From Eutypa lata (lineage: Eukaryota; Ascomycota; Sordariomycetes; Xylariales; Diatrypaceae), in the NCBI GenBank assembly GCA_022661535.1, contig JAKULF010000006.1, positions 248,001-312,000 on the forward strand: a DNA stretch of 64,000 nt. The letters are read 5' to 3'. The notes under the pieces were generated by a model. The model had not been told where the DNA came from and searched no databases. It saw only the letters and a program-made list of their open reading frames with translations. Positions 12,032 to 24,139 of the stretch are shown one piece after another. Position 1 is the first letter of the stretch; every line of letters begins with the position of its first letter. Both the position numbers and the translations under genes were made by a program.

Positions 12032-12983
12032 AGTGACGACAGCTGCGGTGTATCAAATTAAGATTTGCGATTTAGAGGATATCGCAAAACTAAGATAAGA
12101 AAGAAGAAGGGGAAGGAGGTTGTATTATTATACAAGCAGTGAATGGACGGGTCCGGACTGGGTAGGAAGAAGGGAGGAATCTCGGAATTTATGGGATGGC
12201 AATTAGTTAAATTGTTCTCAAATTTTCAGGCCATTGGAGAACTTTGACGAACTTCTCAGAAGAGCTTCCCACTTTTTCTACAGATCAGGCGGTCGGCGAT
12301 GGCAAAACCCGGTAAACTGCTGCTACATCCCACGTAATTGGGTGTTAACTCTTTATCGCTGCGCTAAAAGTTATGACGACAAATCCCTTCACGCCACTGC
12401 CCGCAAGCCCGTGAACTAGACTAGCCAGGTACGTATCGATATGATACGCTTATCTTGTGATTAGATAATCAGATAGGTCTAGAATATTGTCCAGGAAGGG
12501 GTTTCGCTAGCGGAAGAGGCCATTCACTACATACTTACCCACCTGCCCACCTAGTTATACCCTCGTTAAATAAATAAAGAGAGAGAGAGAGAGTTAACAA
12601 TGCATTCCTATGAATATTAACTCGTAAAAATTGTATCAAGCCAGCCACTATGCTCTACATAATTCACAACGCCAGTATAGTGTATAATTATGTCAATACT
12701 GCCCACAGAGATAAAAGGCTTTCTTGTTCTAGTCTGCTCACGTTTGCTATCTAGTGCACTACATATATTTGTAGTTATAAGGAGACAATAAGATGATAGC
12801 TACAGTTAATGGACAATTCATTCGATTCATTGATATGCAGCAGGGTACTCTGTCGCATCAGGGAGACCATGAATTCAAGCTGAGTACTACAAAGTGCATA
12901 TTAAGAAACAATGAGTTGATTGCCACTTATAAGCCTCTCAAAATATGAAATATTCTTTTAACCTCTTATCCCACTACTAGTTG
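12032..12983. other. Intergenic, mtHsp70 promoter and 3' end of APSES regulator
   Basis: The first 400 bases form the mtHsp70 upstream region, including the heat-shock element at 12238-12262. A (GA)n run sits at about 12579-12593. The remainder is AT-rich DNA beyond the regulator's stop. I see no gene. Confidence 0.5.
12238..12262 (-). promoter_or_regulatory. Step-type heat-shock element upstream of mtHsp70
   Basis: Three nGAAn pentamers (AGAAC, CGAAC, AGAAG) are separated by exactly five bases each. Read in the gene's direction this is nTTCn(5)nTTCn(5)nTTCn, the known step-type binding array of heat-shock factor. It lies 207-231 bp upstream of the ATG. Two TTC units 10 bp apart on the plus strand (12215 and 12225) lie just on the gene side of it. 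Placement before an Hsp70 gene supports it; binding is inferred. Confidence 0.5.
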
Positions 12984-15900
12984 TTACAATCTTTGAGGGA
13001 ACTTTCCATCTCCTATAAAATCTGCTGGCATCGATTCGTATGCTGAATCCGTGTACGTTTGTAGCCCCTGAAATTGGTCAAAATCAAACAGAAGGCCATT
13101 GAAGTCGCTGAAATCTCCTTCGAGAAACGGTTCAGGTCTGAAGGGTTGTAATTGCTCCCCCAGTTCCTCCACAGAAATCAAGGGCCGGGTTGATGCTTCG
13201 GCTATCGTCTGGTTTTGACCTGCCGTCGGATGCTGCTGGAGCTGTTCCTCGCCTTGTACTTGATGGTTAGGGTTTCCCGAGGTTTGTGAAAACGAGGAGA
13301 TATAAGACTGGAACAAATCCAGCTGGGTATCTCGCACAATGTCGACAAGCTGGCTCCTGAGCGCTTCTTCTACCGGGTGAAGGGCGTTCTCTGCGTGTAT
13401 GTTAACATGTTGTCCTCAAGCGTGGTATCAACCTTGTTTTCTAGAGAACTCTACAATGAGGTGATAATAAGACAATGAGTAAAAAACCAAGCAACGTTGT
13501 CGGAAAAGGATACTGGAGGTACAGGAGCGAGATGGGTTTATACATACGAATGCGCTCTTCTAGCTGCTGCCGCACGCGATCCGGAAGTTCCTGTCGAAGG
13601 AAATGCTCATACTCGGACAGTGGATCGACGGGATGCCCTGGATCAGCTGTAGTCTTGAACTCGTAATCTAGGAGTTGTGAGCGGTTGAATCTAGTAGTCT
13701 CGTGCTAGTTAGGTGTTGCTTACATGGGCTAGGTATGTCGGTGGATTCGGTGTCGGGAAATAAGATGAGGTATATTTCGCGCCACTTTTGAGGCTCACTC
13801 AATTGCTTGTAGCCCTTTTTTCGGCTCTTGAGGAGATCCCTCTGGGTCGTAGTAAAACCCCCAGTGCCGTCCGGCGGCTCTCGGATTTCGCATCTCTCTG
13901 TGGATCTGACGTGTGAGTCCCGATCAAATTCTGTCAGGAATGGCTCATGACATCGAGGGCAGCTAATGGGTAGTGAGTGGTTACGATATAGGTGTTCCCT
14001 ATATATGATCAGATTATATTGTAGACTACACGAGCTGAAGGAGAGTGAGGGCATACTTTAGGCGATGTGTAGTTTCCCATCCTGGACCTGGACATGATCT
14101 CCAAGTATGATAGCGACTTGGTTTCTTCTTGAAATACGGGCAAGCGAGCCTCTTATTAGAATATGTTAGACTCCCCTGGACACGTATCCGCTTTGAGTTG
14201 CCACCGTCGTCATGATCGTCTCCATCATCAGGTAAACGTTTTTGACGATTGTTAGTGCTCGTGTTGGGGCGGTAGCCGTCGGTGGTAGACCCTCTACTTA
14301 TATCAACAGGTGCGTCTATGCGGGAGCTCTCAGAGCCTGTACATTCTCTGTACGTGCCTCGCGTGCTTGGAACAGGAGACCCGCAAGACGCGAACATTGA
14401 GAGGAAGTGACCCATCAAGCAGTCCAGTAGCGCCGCTCTCTGCTCTTTCTGTACGACAAGATCTTGCTCTTCATCCGAAGAATTGCTCTCACTGTCGCTT
14501 TGTGGCGGTCTCAGGCTCGGAGACAGAGAGGATCTACATGAGTCGTCTTCAAGTTCGGTGATGGTTTCAGATGTCAGATTCCCGCAATCTCCTAAAGAAG
14601 GTTGATCAGAAGATATTTTAGTAGCATATCCATTCTTGTCCATTCCTAGTTCTTCTGCTAAAATACCAGTGTCGCTCTTTAGCTTGTTCTGTGGCGGACT
14701 TTCAACCGGTTCAGGTGAAAGCGGTCTGGCAACAAACCCTGCAAATACATTTTGTCTCGAGTCGGATGAGAGAGCTGTTGATTGTGACATAATCGAACCT
14801 TTTGTCATTTTCGCAGACGGCTGGTTAGAAGTGTCCTCTATCTTCTCACGCGCCTGTGCTTCATCGGTCCAAAGGAAAAAGTCGCACTCCTTGACTTCGC
14901 TTCTCTTCTTCTGGCACGTATAAAAAGAACGGCCGCTATTGCGACTCCTCCCCCTTACTGTAAACATGCGTGCCGGGCGTCGAGGTTCGCAATTACCTGT
15001 CATGGGCAGCGTGTTAGTGTTCGCTTGTACAAAACCATTCCGCATGAATATTCTTGGCTATGGGACGATTCTTACAGTGCCATTGTCCGTCTCGGTAGAG
15101 CCCACTTGTAGAGACTTCTTCCTGGCTTATTTTCGAAAATTCGTCGGATGGTGTTGTGCTCGAACTCTCCCATTCCGAGTCGTCTTTATGCTCTTGCTTG
15201 GTGCTAGAAGGCGGATCTAACTGCCTGGAAGAAACTAGGTTTTCCTCGGGGAGCTTACGGATACATTCGTATCCTGTCTCAATGCAGTTTTTGCATGGAG
15301 CAGTAACATTGCACTTTATCCTGTATTTACGGCATCTTAGGCATGCCTGTGTCCCTAAGTTTGTCTTTCTTTTCATGTTGATCCCAGTTGGGGGCATCTT
15401 CCATGTTTCGGTACATTTCACAGTAGAACTTATATCTGAGGTAGGACTCGAGGTAGATTCTTCTGAATCGCTCATGTCGTCCACCGTACTCAAAGTACAT
15501 AAGGAGGGTGTTCTCAATGAGGGTGCTTCGTAAATTGAAGAATGGGGAATGACTGAACCAGAAGCCTCCGCACTGGGTTCATCATAATTGCTGGCATGTA
15601 CATCATTCGAATACGGGCTCGGATCCAGATCGAAAAGGGGTGTAAGTAGTGCAACGATCCCCCACGTATTCGCGAGCTCAAGAGCCCTCTCTAACGGTAT
15701 CCAGACTCCTTTTAAAAGCATTGGACCGATTTTGACAACATGTTTGAGTTTCTCAGATTTGAGGATCCCGTCTCGGTTCTCTCGGGTCAAGCTCGCAACA
15801 TTGAGTAACTTGGTGCCGTTGATCATATGATTGTCCTCCCGTCGTGGTACAAGTATACCTTTCGCTTCGGCTACGGAGCACATGGTATTTTCATCTTCCC

Positions 15901-16183
15901 ATATAATTTTGATTATTTTTGCTTTCGTGACTAGAGGAACTGTCTGACCCGTTGTGCCCAAGTGCTCATCGTGATTTTGCACTATATTAGTCTGTTCCGG
16001 TATCACGGGTATATGAAGGGGATTATCACCAGAGGCTGAAGCATTTAACGAAGCTGATAGAGGATATGGTGGTGATACGTCATTTGATGGTTGGATGTCG
16101 TTTGGCTGAGAAGTGGCTGGTGGTGTATGTGGCAGATTGTCTCGTTGGGAGCTCTCATCATGCTGGTAGAGTGTTGACCACAT
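12984..16183 (-). CDS. Multi-domain transcription regulator: APSES + Zn2Cys6 + GRF zinc finger + C2H2-type region
   Basis: Five exons on the minus strand: 16183-15076, 14996-14057, 13998-13724, 13667-13548, 13390-12984; about 949 residues. Residues 87-185 form an APSES/KilA-N DNA-binding domain with the StuA-like core [16 protein letters not shown] and [20 protein letters not shown]. Residues 281-307 form a perfect Zn2Cys6 binuclear cluster (C-x2-C-x6-C-x5-C-x2-C-x6-C). A GRF zinc finger spans about 370-415; its first cysteine is made by the splice joining T at 15076 to GT at 14996. About 655-740 matches a Pezizomycotina C2H2-type family ([24 protein letters not shown]). The tail has LVDIVRDTQ and Gln/Pro-rich sequence. 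The ATG at 16183 is conservative; an upstream exon is possible. Targets are unknown. Confidence 0.82.
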
Positions 16184-17610
16184 CTTCACAAATTCATGAT
16201 ACGAAGGGAAGACCTGTTGTTAGACGAACATTAATTTCCAAGACGGAAGAAATCCAATTGTTAGGGGAACTGTTCCCTTTTCAAGTGGTAGTTCGCAGCT
16301 CATCTCGCAATACTAGATGTGCGCACTTGCGCACTTGTGTATTTGCAGCTTTGGGGGTGATGTATTACGCGCACAGCCTCCGCCTCTTTTGCCTTCCTTG
16401 GCATAATGAAACTGCTTATGAACCAGTAAGAGAACCCTACATGTGTATGCGCTCATCGAGGCTTCTCTAATGTAGGCAACCGCTCTTATTGCCAAACTTC
16501 CAAACATTGCATATGTAGGTAAGTAGGTACCTATCTCGATTGCTACTTCAAACCTGTCGGCGATGATATAGCCTCAGGGGAAGATACGCCCCCAGCCGTC
16601 CAGGTCGAGTTCTGGGTATAACTTGGAATGGCATCTAACGTTGGTTCGAAGCAAGATACACCATAACCACCTCTACATAATGTAAGTAGGTAGCATTACA
16701 GTACGTACATATTTCTTCGCATGTGGGTGGGGTGGAAATCTGCAACTTTCCTTCGAGTAGCAAGAAACATGCGTGGACGGGCGGCTAGGTACCTGCCTAC
16801 TTAGTGCCAATAGGACCTACTTCGGGGATAGAGCTAGAATATAAAGCTGTCATTTCTAGGTACCTACATAGTAGGATTCATTACTCGCTTATTGAATGCG
16901 AACATATGCATACTGAAGAACTTAGATAACAGGCTGTGTAATTTATCTATAGAAATTTGAAAGTTAATATAAAATGAAAGAGATAATAAATTATCCGGTA
17001 CTTTGTACAAATCAACCGGTTATCATTTAATAGTTAATTAGACCAATCAGAGGGATGGGTCAGGCTACTTCTGTATTGTACCTACAACCTACTAGCCTCT
17101 ACCTCTAGAGGTCTATCTACATGTATGTATGTAGGCTGTTAGGTAGGTACGAGAGAGTGCACTAGAAACGTCATTCTTAGCATTATGTAATTCCGAAAGA
17201 GGTCTTTGTTCATCGACTTCTTCAACTGACTACATTCATTCAACATTAACTGCATCCGTTATATACCTACCTACCTCCTATATACGTGAAATAAAGAGAC
17301 TTTACTACTACCTCTAGAGGTCTTCTTTTCTTCTATCCATCAACTTCCCTTTTCCTGCCTACCAAGAAAGTGTCCAGAGATCGACCGTTATTTCGAGTCC
17401 CGGCAATCATCCCATTTCACGCCTTCCAGATTCGTCATACCCTTCCCTCCCATCACTGTACACGCCTTATTCTACCGGTACAGTATAGATTTATATGGTC
17501 ATTTAAGATCATCCGGTGCGACTTCTTGGCTCTTCCTCATTATCAACGCGCCTCTATGATCAACGCGACTTAATGATCTACTTAGTGGCCGTAATATCGG
17601 CTCTGGCATT
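16184..17610. promoter_or_regulatory. Divergent intergenic region, APSES regulator / WD protein
   Basis: This 1.4-kb region between divergent genes is AT-rich and dense in the TAGGTA/TACCTA motif (about 16515-16535, 16680, 16790, 16860, 17085, 17145 and 17265). Two copies of the palindromic CCTCTAGAGG (about 17103 and 17312) also occur. A short open frame (17370-17573) has no family resemblance. No tRNA or other RNA is seen. Confidence 0.5.
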
Positions 17611-19976
17611 ATGGCCGTAGGCGAAGAGGCTAGGTAAATATCTGTCAACGTAACTCGACTAAGGTAGAGAACAGTCTACTAATCTCAACTGGACTCTCTA
17701 TGTAGCTATTGGCCAACCGAGGGTCTGATCCTCAAAGATGGTCGCAAACACTACCGTACCGCCGTATCACCAATGTATGCGCCCTGTTCAATAATGCGCC
17801 TCGTTCTTCTATTCTAGCTAATAGCTAATCATCGTAAAATTTAGTCACTGGCAACTTCGGTCTTTAATCAGTGCTGAAAGACACAATGTCGTCTACTTCC
17901 CCGCCGGCGTCAATAATACTCATATCACTCGACTCAACACCACTACCCGCGAATGCGAGACGATCAAGGTGATAAGCTTTCACCCCAGGTGTTTGGTAGC
18001 AACTAGCGGCTGGATATGCTGTGGAGGCGAGAACGGGGAGTTCACAGTCATTCGCGATGTAGGACAGACCGATGGGGCAGATGATGTCCTGAATAGCGAC
18101 TTCCGATCCACCTTGAATTCACCCGACACTTCGAACATGGCCGAAGCTTCCATGTCACAACTTCAAAGGGACATGCTCAGCATTGTGGAGCGAATCAATG
18201 GCTCGAATAAGACTTGGTCAACCTCGAATCACAAATTTGGCATCGAACGTGTCAATTGCATCACCATCTGGCAGCCCCCGAAGCCTCCATCGAACCCCGC
18301 GAAACCAGGTCATTATCCGTCTCCCGTAGCTGTTTTGGCCAACAACGATAAGACTGTTACTGTTGTCGGCCTCTACGATTGCGAAGAGATAGAGCAAATA
18401 CAGTATGCCGACTGTGTGAATCGTGCCGTCATTTCGCCAGATGGGACAATCATGGCTGCCATTTGCGATGATCCTTTCCTCTATATCCACGTGCGCAAGA
18501 CACCTCCGAAAGCCAAGGGCAATGAATTTTTTGATTGGGTGCCTATGCCTAAGATACATCTCAAAGGCCAACGGCCTCTAGATACTTCTGATTGTCGAGG
18601 AAGTTTTGCCGCTGCTTTCTCTCCTTCTGGAAGATATCTTGCGATAGGTACCCAGTATGGTACCATCTCGATATTCAACACCGATGCTTTGAAGGATCCA
18701 GATTTGAACCCGCTCGTCACTTATTTCAACGCATCCAGAGCACCTCACGAATCTGGTGCAGTTAGGGACATGTCATTTTCACCAGGACCTTTTGATATGT
18801 TGGCATGGACTGAGCATCGAGGACGGATAGGCGTTGCCGATGCGCGTACTAACTTCACACAACGACAAATCATATCCATAGATAAGCATGAAGACTTCAA
18901 TCATCTCTCCCTCCATGACCGCAGCACAATCGATCCGCGACTGCTCGATCCCCGGAGCGAACGCAGCACAGGAAGCTCACCTTCGGTACCTAGTCTCCTA
19001 AACGCATCATCTTCCAGTCGACCACTACCCAACTTCGAGTCGTCCGAACCGCCCTCGAGGGTCAACCATCCCTTCACGTCGGAGGAGACAGCGATACTCG
19101 AAGCCGTGCAGACTGATCGTCGGCGTCGGGACGCGAGGGAGCAAAGAGAGGCGCGCGAGCAACAAGTTTCCCGGGGCAGTCCGGCTTGGAGATCATCGGT
19201 GTGGGCCGAGCGTGTAAGTGCCCCACCGAGGGTAACTATCCGTTTGACGTCAAGCGGGGACAGAGAGCCAACGTTAACCAATACTCTGATCACACAGCGT
19301 GAGACGCTGACGCGAATACTTGAGCGCGAGCGAAATCGGGAAACGCGCGACCAGCATCGATCTGGCGCAAGTCAGACCCCTCCCGGGGAGCAAGAAAGGG
19401 AGCGGAGAGCCCCCACGCCTCGGCGGAGAAGTTCTATCATGCAAGCGTTAACTCAGAACGTTGACAGCTTTACACAGATAATGCACAACAGGCCACAGCC
19501 CCCAGGCAACACCAACGATGGTCCGGGAAATAACCGAGATTCGCCTACTCCGTGGCTAGCAGGAAGACTCACATCGGGATGGGCTGACCTGGAAGCACTT
19601 TACAATATTGCTGGCGGGGATAGTGGACTCGCAGAAACTTCCCGTAATGAGGCTGGCCGGACCCGCCGGGCTATCCCGGTAATTAATGATGTTTGGAATG
19701 ACGATTTTTCCGGCTTCCGACGCGCTTACGGTCGATCCGGTAGTCGGGAACATCAGCAACACCCGGATGATACCGCGGGTTTGTCGTGGAGTGAGGATGG
19801 ACAGACGCTGTGAGTACTTTCTGTCATTTAATACTCCATCCGTCCGACGGTGGAATAAAATTAGAAGATACGAGCTAACTCGGTGTTTTAGATACATTGG
19901 CGCCGAAGATGGTATATACGAATTTCACGTTAACCTGCACGGGAGGAAGGTATTTCCGGAAATCACGGTTCGTTAA
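17611..19976 (+). CDS. WD40-like protein of the DUF2415 family
   Basis: Four exons: 17611-17633, 17706-17774, 17845-19809, 19892-19976; 713 residues. The first two small exons were found because splicing yields the family N-terminus (LILKDGRKHYRTAVSP then HWQLRSLISAERHNVVYFP). The next 300 residues form beta-propeller-like blades, for example NRAVISPDGTIMAAICDDPF and AAAFSPSGRYLAIGTQYG. Residues of about 340-560 are disordered and rich in Arg/Glu/Ser. The last exon supplies a final blade (YIGAEDGIYEFHVN). Such proteins are conserved across fungi with little known function; a scaffold role would be a guess. The gene is divergent from the APSES regulator and convergent with the 2-hydroxyglutarate dehydrogenase. 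Family assignment is moderate, gene model good. Confidence 0.8.
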
Positions 19977-20595
19977 CATATGTTGTGGGGCCTATGAACT
20001 GTATATTATCCCCACTAGGCGCAAGGGTTTTCTTTCTTGGGCGTTTGGTGTCACGGCATGTATCTACTACATACGGATTGGACGGTTGATGAAGACGGAC
20101 AGACAGACAGACGCCTAGGAAAATAGGCGATGATCCTTCCTCCGGGATGGCAATTCTATTTTTGTGCGACTAACCCGCGGAGGATCGAGATCTGGAGGTT
20201 GGCAGCTTTTATCGCCTCGAGAAAGGAGAAAAGTTGTTTGGTTGTTGTCATGTATGAAAAAGTATACCTACCGACCTACCCAGTCTACCACACATAATGT
20301 AGCGAGAACATCAATCAATGGTGTTTCTCATTGGTTGAGCCGGGGCTGTAGGCATTGCTAAGACCTCATGTGTGTGCGCATAGGTATGCTATATAATAGA
20401 CATGCTTATGTACGTTGTATATCGGTATTGAATATAATTAGTGCGTAACAGTCGCCTATCCTCTGCGGTTCCGTACGTAGCTTGTAGACAAGCCAGTCGT
20501 TCCCAAGGTCTTGATATAGGTAGGTAGTTGGAAAGCGCACCAGAAAACATCATTACCTACTTCATACCTGTCCACTCACTCACTCACTCACCCAC
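19977..20595. other. Convergent intergenic region
   Basis: This lies between the stop codons of two convergent genes. It contains TAGGTA copies near 20515 and a CACT repeat (about 20573-20598) at the end of the dehydrogenase gene. No gene is seen. Confidence 0.45.
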
Positions 20596-22037
20596 TCACG
20601 GCTTCGGGCTCTGGCTCGCATACAGCAGATCCTTAACATAATCCGCAATGGCCAAGCAGCTCGTCAGCCCGGGACTTTCCATACCGAGCAGGTTCACCCA
20701 GCCTTCGAAGCCCTCCTCTTTCCGGATGTAGAAATCCTGAAACCCGCCCCCGCCGCCCTTCCCATCCGTGCTGTTGTTCGTGTTCGTCCCGCCCAGCCTC
20801 CCCAGCTTCGGCCGTATGCCCGCGTAGTCGGGCGCCAGGGCCGCCGCGTCGACGGCCGGGAGGTACTTCCGGATCTCGGCGAGGGCCCGCGGGAGGCGCT
20901 CGGCGCTCACGGCCAGGTCGTCCGGCGCGTCCACCCACTCGGCGTCCGGGCCGAACCGCACCCGCCCCGCCAGGTCCAGCGTCAGGTGCGTGCCGAGCCC
21001 CGCGTGTCCCGGCGTGGGCGCCGGGTAGATCAGCCGGGACGGGTGCGGGCGCGAGGCCCCGTAGCTGAAGTAGTTCCCCTTCGCGTAGTAGGACTTCACC
21101 TGCCGCTCCGGCTGGCCATGGTGGCGCAGTATGTGGTTGTGCAGGGCGGCCGCGCCGAGACCCGCGCTGTTGATTATCGTCGAGGTCGCGATCGTCGATT
21201 CTGCTCTGTTGCCGTCGGCGTCTGGGGTCGTGTCCCGCACCGTTAGCCGCCAGCCGCTGCTACCGGGGACAGAGGTAGAACTGTTGTTGTTGTTGCTGCT
21301 GCTGGCGAGGGGTTCGATCCCTACTACCTCGGACCCGAGGACCGTCATGCCGCCCGCGTCCTCGAAGAGCCCCTGCAGCGCCAGCATCAACCCATGGCTA
21401 TCGACAATGCCGGTCTCTGGGCTCTCGAGCACGCCCGCCTCGGCGCGGACATCGGGTTCGAGGCGACAGGCCTCCTCCTTGCTCAAAAACCGAACGGGCG
21501 CTCGCAATGGCCCCTCCTCTCCATCGGCATCTCGGTCCATGGAAGCGCAGTGCTCGGCGATCCTCTCGAGGGCCGCCAGCTCGGCCGAGTCCTGCGCCAC
21601 GATCCACTTGCCGGTGCGGCGGTGGGCGACGCCCCGCTCCGCGCAGAAGGCGTACAGGGCGTCGCGGCCCCGGATGCAGAGGCGCGTCTTCAGCGTCCCC
21701 CGCCCGTAGTACAGCCCCGAGTGGATCACCTCGCTGTTGCGCGACGACGTCTCCGTCCCCACTTGCCGGTGCCGCTCTATGAGGACCGTGGGATTCTCCG
21801 TGGCGGCTAGACGGCGCGCGATCGCGAGGCCTATTACGCCGCCTCCTATTACCTGAGGGGAGGGTTTTGTTCGAGTCAGTCGGCTAGTTTGGGAAAGGGG
21901 GGGAAGGGGGAAATGTTGTGGAGACTTACGACATGAGTGGTGTCTAGAGATGATGATGATGATGATGATGATCGTGATAGGGACCTGATGGCAGATAACG
22001 AGCGCAATTTACGCCTAAAAGCTACTCGAGCGAACAT
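20596..22037 (-). CDS. L-2-hydroxyglutarate dehydrogenase-like FAD oxidoreductase
   Basis: Two exons on the minus strand: 22037-21930 and 21852-20596; 454 residues. The family oxidises L-2-hydroxyglutarate to 2-oxoglutarate in mitochondria, repairing a side product of malate dehydrogenase. Exon 1 is an Arg/Ser-rich presequence ending in a (GAT)n-encoded poly-Ser run. Splicing joins THV to VIGGGVIGLAIARRL, the FAD Rossmann motif (GGGVIG at about 39-44). Conserved family blocks follow: SSRNSEVIHSGLYYG, ETGIVDSH, AGIRPKLG and FYIRKEEGFEGWVNLLGMES near the C-terminus. Asn-rich and Gly-rich insertions (about 215-225 and 385-395) are low-complexity loops. The ATG at 22037 is the first in frame. The gene is strongly GC-biased. 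Family call is secure; substrate is by homology. Confidence 0.88.
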
Positions 22038-23899
22038 ATTGAAAAAAATATAGAACCTCAAAAGAATACACGGGCTTGACTTTTCTAAACACAATGACAC
22101 CCGGTCATGTCATGTTCCCTGCGTCGTCTCCAGGATATGGTTGAATTCCTCGTTCCACCTCTTTTCGAAGTTCTCCAGCTAGACAGAAAGACGGGTAGTT
22201 TATTTTAATTTTATTTTAAACGAAGGTTCCCTTCAAAACATCGACGGGCGTGACGTTTTTCGGTCTTTGGGGGGGTTTCTCCTTTCCATGCCTTCAAGCC
22301 GAAGTCGGCTGTTCACCTTGAGATGCCCGGCGTTGTTTGACAGCGGAGTAGACGTACGTCAACTCAGCCCAATCAGATATGCTGAGTTGAATGTATACTC
22401 CACTTTTATCTTGTAGCTTCATAGCGAGTAGGATGTACGTATAACGAAATATCTTATACTTAATTCAGTCACCTGTTTGATCATTAAATGCAACTGCTAG
22501 ATACCTAATCTGCTAACGTTGAATGAAATATCAATCAAGAATTGTTGTTTCTGGTTGAATATATACACATTGGTACATCTTGAGCTTCAACTTTATACCC
22601 TCTGTTAACACTGAAAGCATTTGCTAAGCTTTTTATACTTACTACTTACGTAGTTATTTATATTCAAGAACGAAGGTAAATTGACAATTAAACTTCAACC
22701 TCTATACCTCATATTTCCACTATTATTTAACAAGGGATGGTTCGCAAGACTTTTGGCTTTATTATAGGTAGTACGAGCTGAATATCATAGTCCATAAATA
22801 CATACAGGATAACCTAAAGCCTCCTCTTATTTCCTACGTTCGGATGAACTATCCCTACCAGCTAACAGGTAACAAGGCTACTTACTATGTAAATGAAGGT
22901 AGTAGGAATAGATCCCCACGGGGAAACCAACACGTGCAGTTTCAACAGTGCAAGTTAGGTAGCTATCCAGCATGGTTATATATATATACCAGGAGTAAGC
23001 ACACCAACTCCTTTGAAACAGAAACACACGCAAGTGTATGTACGTACGTACATGCATATAACACACTTGGTTTATAACTGAACCATGAAACGAGACGCTT
23101 AATACGTAAGTATGTATGTATGTTAGTCAGTAAGAATGTTCGATGTATGTAGTTAATAATAGAAAGAAAACGGTCTCTTGTTCTGGCCCAGCCAGCCCAA
23201 CCCATCCAAGCGAGACCCCGGCTCCCGAGCCCGAGAAAACGGGTCGCATTGGAAAACCGCCAAGCCCGGGCCACGGTCCCCCCCTCCCCCATTCCAGATC
23301 GGCGGCGCCTGTAACCGTTTCCGGAGCCTCAAGGGGGCGTTTCAAAGAACCCACCTGCATTCGCGACAAGTCTGATCCCGTTTGAGATCCTACCTTTCGC
23401 TGCCAGGGCTGCCAACCACAGGTCCGCTAAAAAAAAGTTTGGCGACGTTTTATGAGATCCTCGTTTTCTCATGAAACATGAATACCTACCTAGACGCTAG
23501 GTACATAGGTATGTGCCTTAACTTCGCTCAGCCTCAGAGCCAAGCATGAAGCGGCTGAGCGCAAACAGAGATGAAAGACGAAAGACGGATAGTTATGGCG
23601 TTCATATATAAATAGGCAAAAGACGCCGCTGCCTCGACGAGCAAAGTGGGAAGACGTTTCTGTGATTCAATCTGTAGTTTGCCATATTTCAATTATTATT
23701 TTTTTTATTATCTACTAATAATTTTCTTCACGAGGAGTGTTGATCGCTCAAGTTGAATTGCACATATCTGTTCCATCAAACCGCACTCTCTTAATATAAC
23801 CAACCTACATACTATTTCCTACAAAAGGAACAACAACATCGCCTCAGTTATTTATTCCCTTCCTACCATTTCCAAAAACCCAAAGAAAACACAGCAAAA
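22038..23899. promoter_or_regulatory. Long divergent region before the cysteine-rich peptide gene
   Basis: This 1.86-kb region is AT-rich up to about 23160. It then holds a GC-rich block of about 240 bases (23170-23410) with C-runs and GC-rich boxes, and then a TATA-like TATATAAAT at 23605-23613. A pyrimidine- and A-rich leader precedes the peptide ATG. The small open frames in the GC block have no family resemblance. Confidence 0.5.
23605..23613 (+). promoter_or_regulatory. TATA-like element upstream of the secreted peptide gene
   Basis: TATATAAAT lies about 290 bp before the ATG, followed by a leader rich in A and pyrimidines. It would fit a strongly transcribed gene with a 5' UTR of about 250 nt. 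The evidence is only the match and the position. Confidence 0.35.
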
Positions 23900-24139
23900 A
23901 TGCGCGTCACAGCTTTTATCGCCGCCGTGTTCGTTGCTGCCGTTATGGCCGTACCGCAAGGCGCAGAAGAGGTGTCCCGTGGCCTAGTCCGACGGGACGA
24001 ATGCGTGAGCAGCAGTCTTTCCACCATTGACCTTGTGATAAGATGGATGAGAGCCCAGCTAACTGACGATCTATCGGATTAGTTCTGCGACGAGAGCCAC
24101 TGCGAAGGGCCAGCTTGCTGTGCGAACGGCACCTGCTAA
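23900..24139 (+). CDS. Small secreted cysteine-rich peptide with Kex2-type propeptide
   Basis: Two exons: 23900-24004 and 24083-24139, joined in phase 0; the intron has a GTGAGC donor, CTGAC branch and TTAG end. The product has 53 residues. Residues 1-17 form a clean signal peptide (Ala/Val-rich, ending AVMA). A short acidic/neutral propeptide ends in Arg-Arg at 31-32, a Kex2 processing site. The predicted mature peptide has about 21 residues with six cysteines spaced C-x1-C-x4-C-x4-CC-x4-C, ending in a C-terminal cysteine. Such peptides are usually extracellular and disulfide-linked. The role could be signalling, defence or host interaction; the sequence does not tell. The ATG has a good AAAATG context. 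Confidence 0.72.

Noticed and set aside
13433..13450. Possible 18-nt exon in the APSES regulator (flanked by AG and GT)
   Set aside because: It keeps frame but would need a 42-nt intron; a single 157-nt intron (13391-13547) gives a better match to the family C-terminus. It could be an optional exon.
15014..15045. Separate gene starting at ATG 15045 for the GRF/C2H2 part
   Set aside because: That start loses the first zinc cysteine of the GRF finger, which splicing from the APSES exon supplies.
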